From positions 2,356,001-2,420,000 of the forward strand of contig CAWGNS010000008.1 of NCBI GenBank assembly GCA_963824095.1: a DNA stretch of 64,000 nt, read 5' to 3'. Each line of letters begins with the position of its first letter. Positions within the stretch are counted from its first letter, which is position 1. Under the pieces are notes generated by a model that was given only the letters and a program-made list of their open reading frames with translations, made no database searches and had not been told where the DNA came from. The stretch comes from JBBDWJ01 sp963824095. Lineage in GTDB: Bacteria > Acidobacteriota > Terriglobia > Bryobacterales > UBA6623. Of the stretch, positions 62,449 to 64,000 are shown in pieces. Both the position numbers and the translations under genes were made by a program.

Positions 62449-63864
62449 CTAACTCGCCGAGTGGCGCGAACCGCGGATGTAGAGATGGTAGAGCAGCGCG
62501 CCGCCGAGCACGGTCAGCAGGCTCCAGGCGGCCACGCCGCGGCGAGCGTTGACGAAGTAGACAAATACCCACAAATTCGCCACCACGTACAGCAACGGGA
62601 TCAACGGATACGCGAAGCTGACCCAACGCGTCGGCCGCCATTCGGGCCGCTTGCGGAATTTGAACAGCGCCAGCACCGACAACGCCGTGAACAGCCACAA
62701 CATGAACCCGATGTAGTACACCAGGCTTTCGAATGTGCCGGTGATGATCAGAACGCAGCAGCAGAGCCCCTGCGCGATGACGGTGATCCAGGGGCTTTTC
62801 CACTTGGGGTGCAGCCGCGTGGCGACCCGGAAGAACGCACCGTCACACGCCATCGCGTAATAGACGCGCGGGCCGACCATGCTCATGGCGTTGATGGTGG
62901 CGAGCAGAGAAGCGGCCATGGCCGCCGCGAACAGGCCCCCCGCCGCTCTGCCGAATAAAGCCGTGGAGGCCTGCGCCCCGATGGCGTCGACTCCCTTCAT
63001 GCTCTCGAGCGGGCTGGCGTAAATGTAGAGGCAGTTCAATGCCGCGTAGAACACGGCCACCACGGTCGTCCCCAGCACCAGCGCGATGGGCAGCGTGCGC
63101 GCCGGGTCGCGAATTTCCTCGGCCACGTAGACGGCGGCATTCCAACCGCTGTAGCCGAAGTAGACGAACACCAGGCTGACGAGAAATTGCGTCGCGACGG
63201 GGCCGGAAGAGGTGCGCTCGGCGGTTTGGCTGAAATGCGCCCAGTCGCCATGACCCAGCGCGAAGCCCAGCACGAGGAACAGACTCAGCACCAGCAGCTT
63301 GCCGCCGGTCAAAACGTTCTGCAGCTTGGCGACCTCAGCGACGCCGAATACGTTGAAGGCGGTGAACAGCAGCACCACCCCGCACGCCAGCAAGTGGCCT
63401 CCGCCGAAGTGCAGCACGAGCGGCCCGATCGCCACGTCGCCGCCCGAGGCTTGCCGCGGATCGACCGCAGGATAGAAATAGCCCAGGTAGGAAGCGATGG
63501 CCAGCGCGGAGGTGGCGATGGCCGCCGAAAACCCCGCCACAAAGCTGACCCAGCCGTCGACAAAGCCCCAGGCCGGCCCCCAGGCCTCGGTGAGGTAGAC
63601 GTATTCGCCGCCCGAGCGGGGAAAATTCGTGCCCAACTCGGCGTAGCAGAGCGCGCCCGCCAGCGCGACCAGCGCCCCCGCGAACCATATGCCGACGACC
63701 AGGTCCGGGGATCCCAGATCGCCCGCCAGGTACCCGCTGGTGGTAAAGATCCCGGTGCCGATCATGTTGGAGACTACCAGCGCCGTGGCGCTGACCGTGC
63801 CCAATTGGCGTGTCAGCCGTTGATCTTCCATAGAAGAACCGGAATCGGCGAGCCCAGGAGACAT
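62449..63864 (-). CDS. APC-family amino acid permease
   Basis: A 471-residue inner-membrane transporter with about 12 helices. VSNMIGTGIFTTSGYLAG (helix 1 with the GTGIF substrate-binding turn), YAELGTNFPRSGGEYVYL (helix 2) and FGYSGWNAAVYVAEEIRDPARTLP are APC signatures, closest to the LAT/AAT-like group. The substrate is probably an amino acid. The start may be 63864 or the ATG at 63831 (MEDQRLTRQL); neither has a good ribosome binding site. Confidence 0.88.
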   Translation of the reverse strand: MSPGLADSGSSMEDQRLTRQLGTVSATALVVSNMIGTGIFTTSGYLAGDLGSPDLVVGIWFAGALVALAGALCYAELGTNFPRSGGEYVYLTEAWGPAWGFVDGWVSFVAGFSAAIATSALAIASYLGYFYPAVDPRQASGGDVAIGPLVLHFGGGHLLACGVVLLFTAFNVFGVAEVAKLQNVLTGGKLLVLSLFLVLGFALGHGDWAHFSQTAERTSSGPVATQFLVSLVFVYFGYSGWNAAVYVAEEIRDPARTLPIALVLGTTVVAVFYAALNCLYIYASPLESMKGVDAIGAQASTALFGRAAGGLFAAAMAASLLATINAMSMVGPRVYYAMACDGAFFRVATRLHPKWKSPWITVIAQGLCCCVLIITGTFESLVYYIGFMLWLFTALSVLALFKFRKRPEWRPTRWVSFAYPLIPLLYVVANLWVFVYFVNARRGVAAWSLLTVLGGALLYHLYIRGSRHSAS

Positions 63865-63941
63865 GCGGCCAGCAGCAGCGAAGTCGTCGGCAACGTTGCG
63901 CTCAGGCGCCTTGGGGGAAATGATTCTGGGAGAATGCGGTC

Positions 63942-64000
63942 ATGCGCGTCGCGGCCGAGATTCTGGTGTTGGCGGCCCTGCTGCCGTTGGTCCATTGTAG
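63942..64000 (+). CDS. Start of a lipoprotein gene (cut by window edge)
   Basis: ATG begins RVAAEILVLAALLPLVHC, a signal ending in a lipobox-like LVHC at the window edge. GAGAAT lies six bases upstream of the ATG, the same spacing as the leaderless-type starts elsewhere. Divergent from the permease. The rest of the protein is unseen. Confidence 0.4.
   Translation, partial: MRVAAEILVLAALLPLVHC

Noticed and set aside
63813..63995. 60-residue minus-strand open frame at the right edge
   Set aside because: It overlaps the permease start in another frame and has no recognisable content.

Overview
The window is about 64 kb of GC-rich bacterial chromosome with roughly 50 supported protein genes, one tmRNA gene and several families of short intergenic repeats. 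The gene mix suggests Acidobacteriota: a Ser/Thr kinase fused to a TolB-like propeller, a lipoprotein sugar dehydrogenase with a C-terminal cytochrome c, Tat-exported sulfatase, TIM-barrel and asparaginase enzymes, a DPP4-type peptidase, and a stand-alone methylmalonyl-CoA mutase catalytic subunit. There is no rRNA gene to confirm this, and Planctomycetota or Verrucomicrobiota share several of these families.

Layout. 1-6.3 kb: five surface-polysaccharide genes (two methyltransferases, three glycosyltransferases). 6.3-13 kb: an SMP-30 lipoprotein, alanine racemase, ssrA (tmRNA), a small repeat-containing membrane protein behind a strong palindrome, a PEGA protein, a secreted unknown and an asparaginase-family hydrolase. 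13.2-21.2 kb: sppA, gatB, a sugar isomerase-like protein, pyrE and an RbsCA-type sugar ABC transporter lacking a binding protein. 21.8-26.5 kb: cytochrome-linked dehydrogenase and sulfatase. 26.6-36.7 kb: complex I genes nuoC-D-H-I-J-K-L-M-N, without A, B, E, F or G. 36.8-44.5 kb: xseA, a TlpA/DsbD-alpha pair, methylmalonyl-CoA mutase, a small membrane protein, a SIS protein and a thioredoxin-NHL protein. 44.8-56.8 kb: kinase-propeller, TPR protein, FGE-like/AMIN protein, acyl-CoA ligase, a small protein with three clamp-binding-like motifs, a membrane phosphatase-superfamily protein and DPP4. 57-61 kb (minus strand): the operon rplM-rpsI-rpsB-tsf-pyrH-frr. 61.3-64 kb: 7Fe ferredoxin, cytochrome c', an APC permease and the start of a lipoprotein gene.

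The genes form a mostly housekeeping and envelope region: respiration (Nuo, ferredoxin, cytochromes), translation and ribosome rescue, and a large exported hydrolase/oxidoreductase set suited to a heterotroph that breaks down polymers. The most unusual signals are non-coding or small: REPIN-like inverted pairs, a 129-bp element with 31-bp inverted ends, several start codons placed 6-8 bases after a -10 box (probable leaderless mRNAs), palindromes inside two promoters, and the small protein with three QLxLP motifs.
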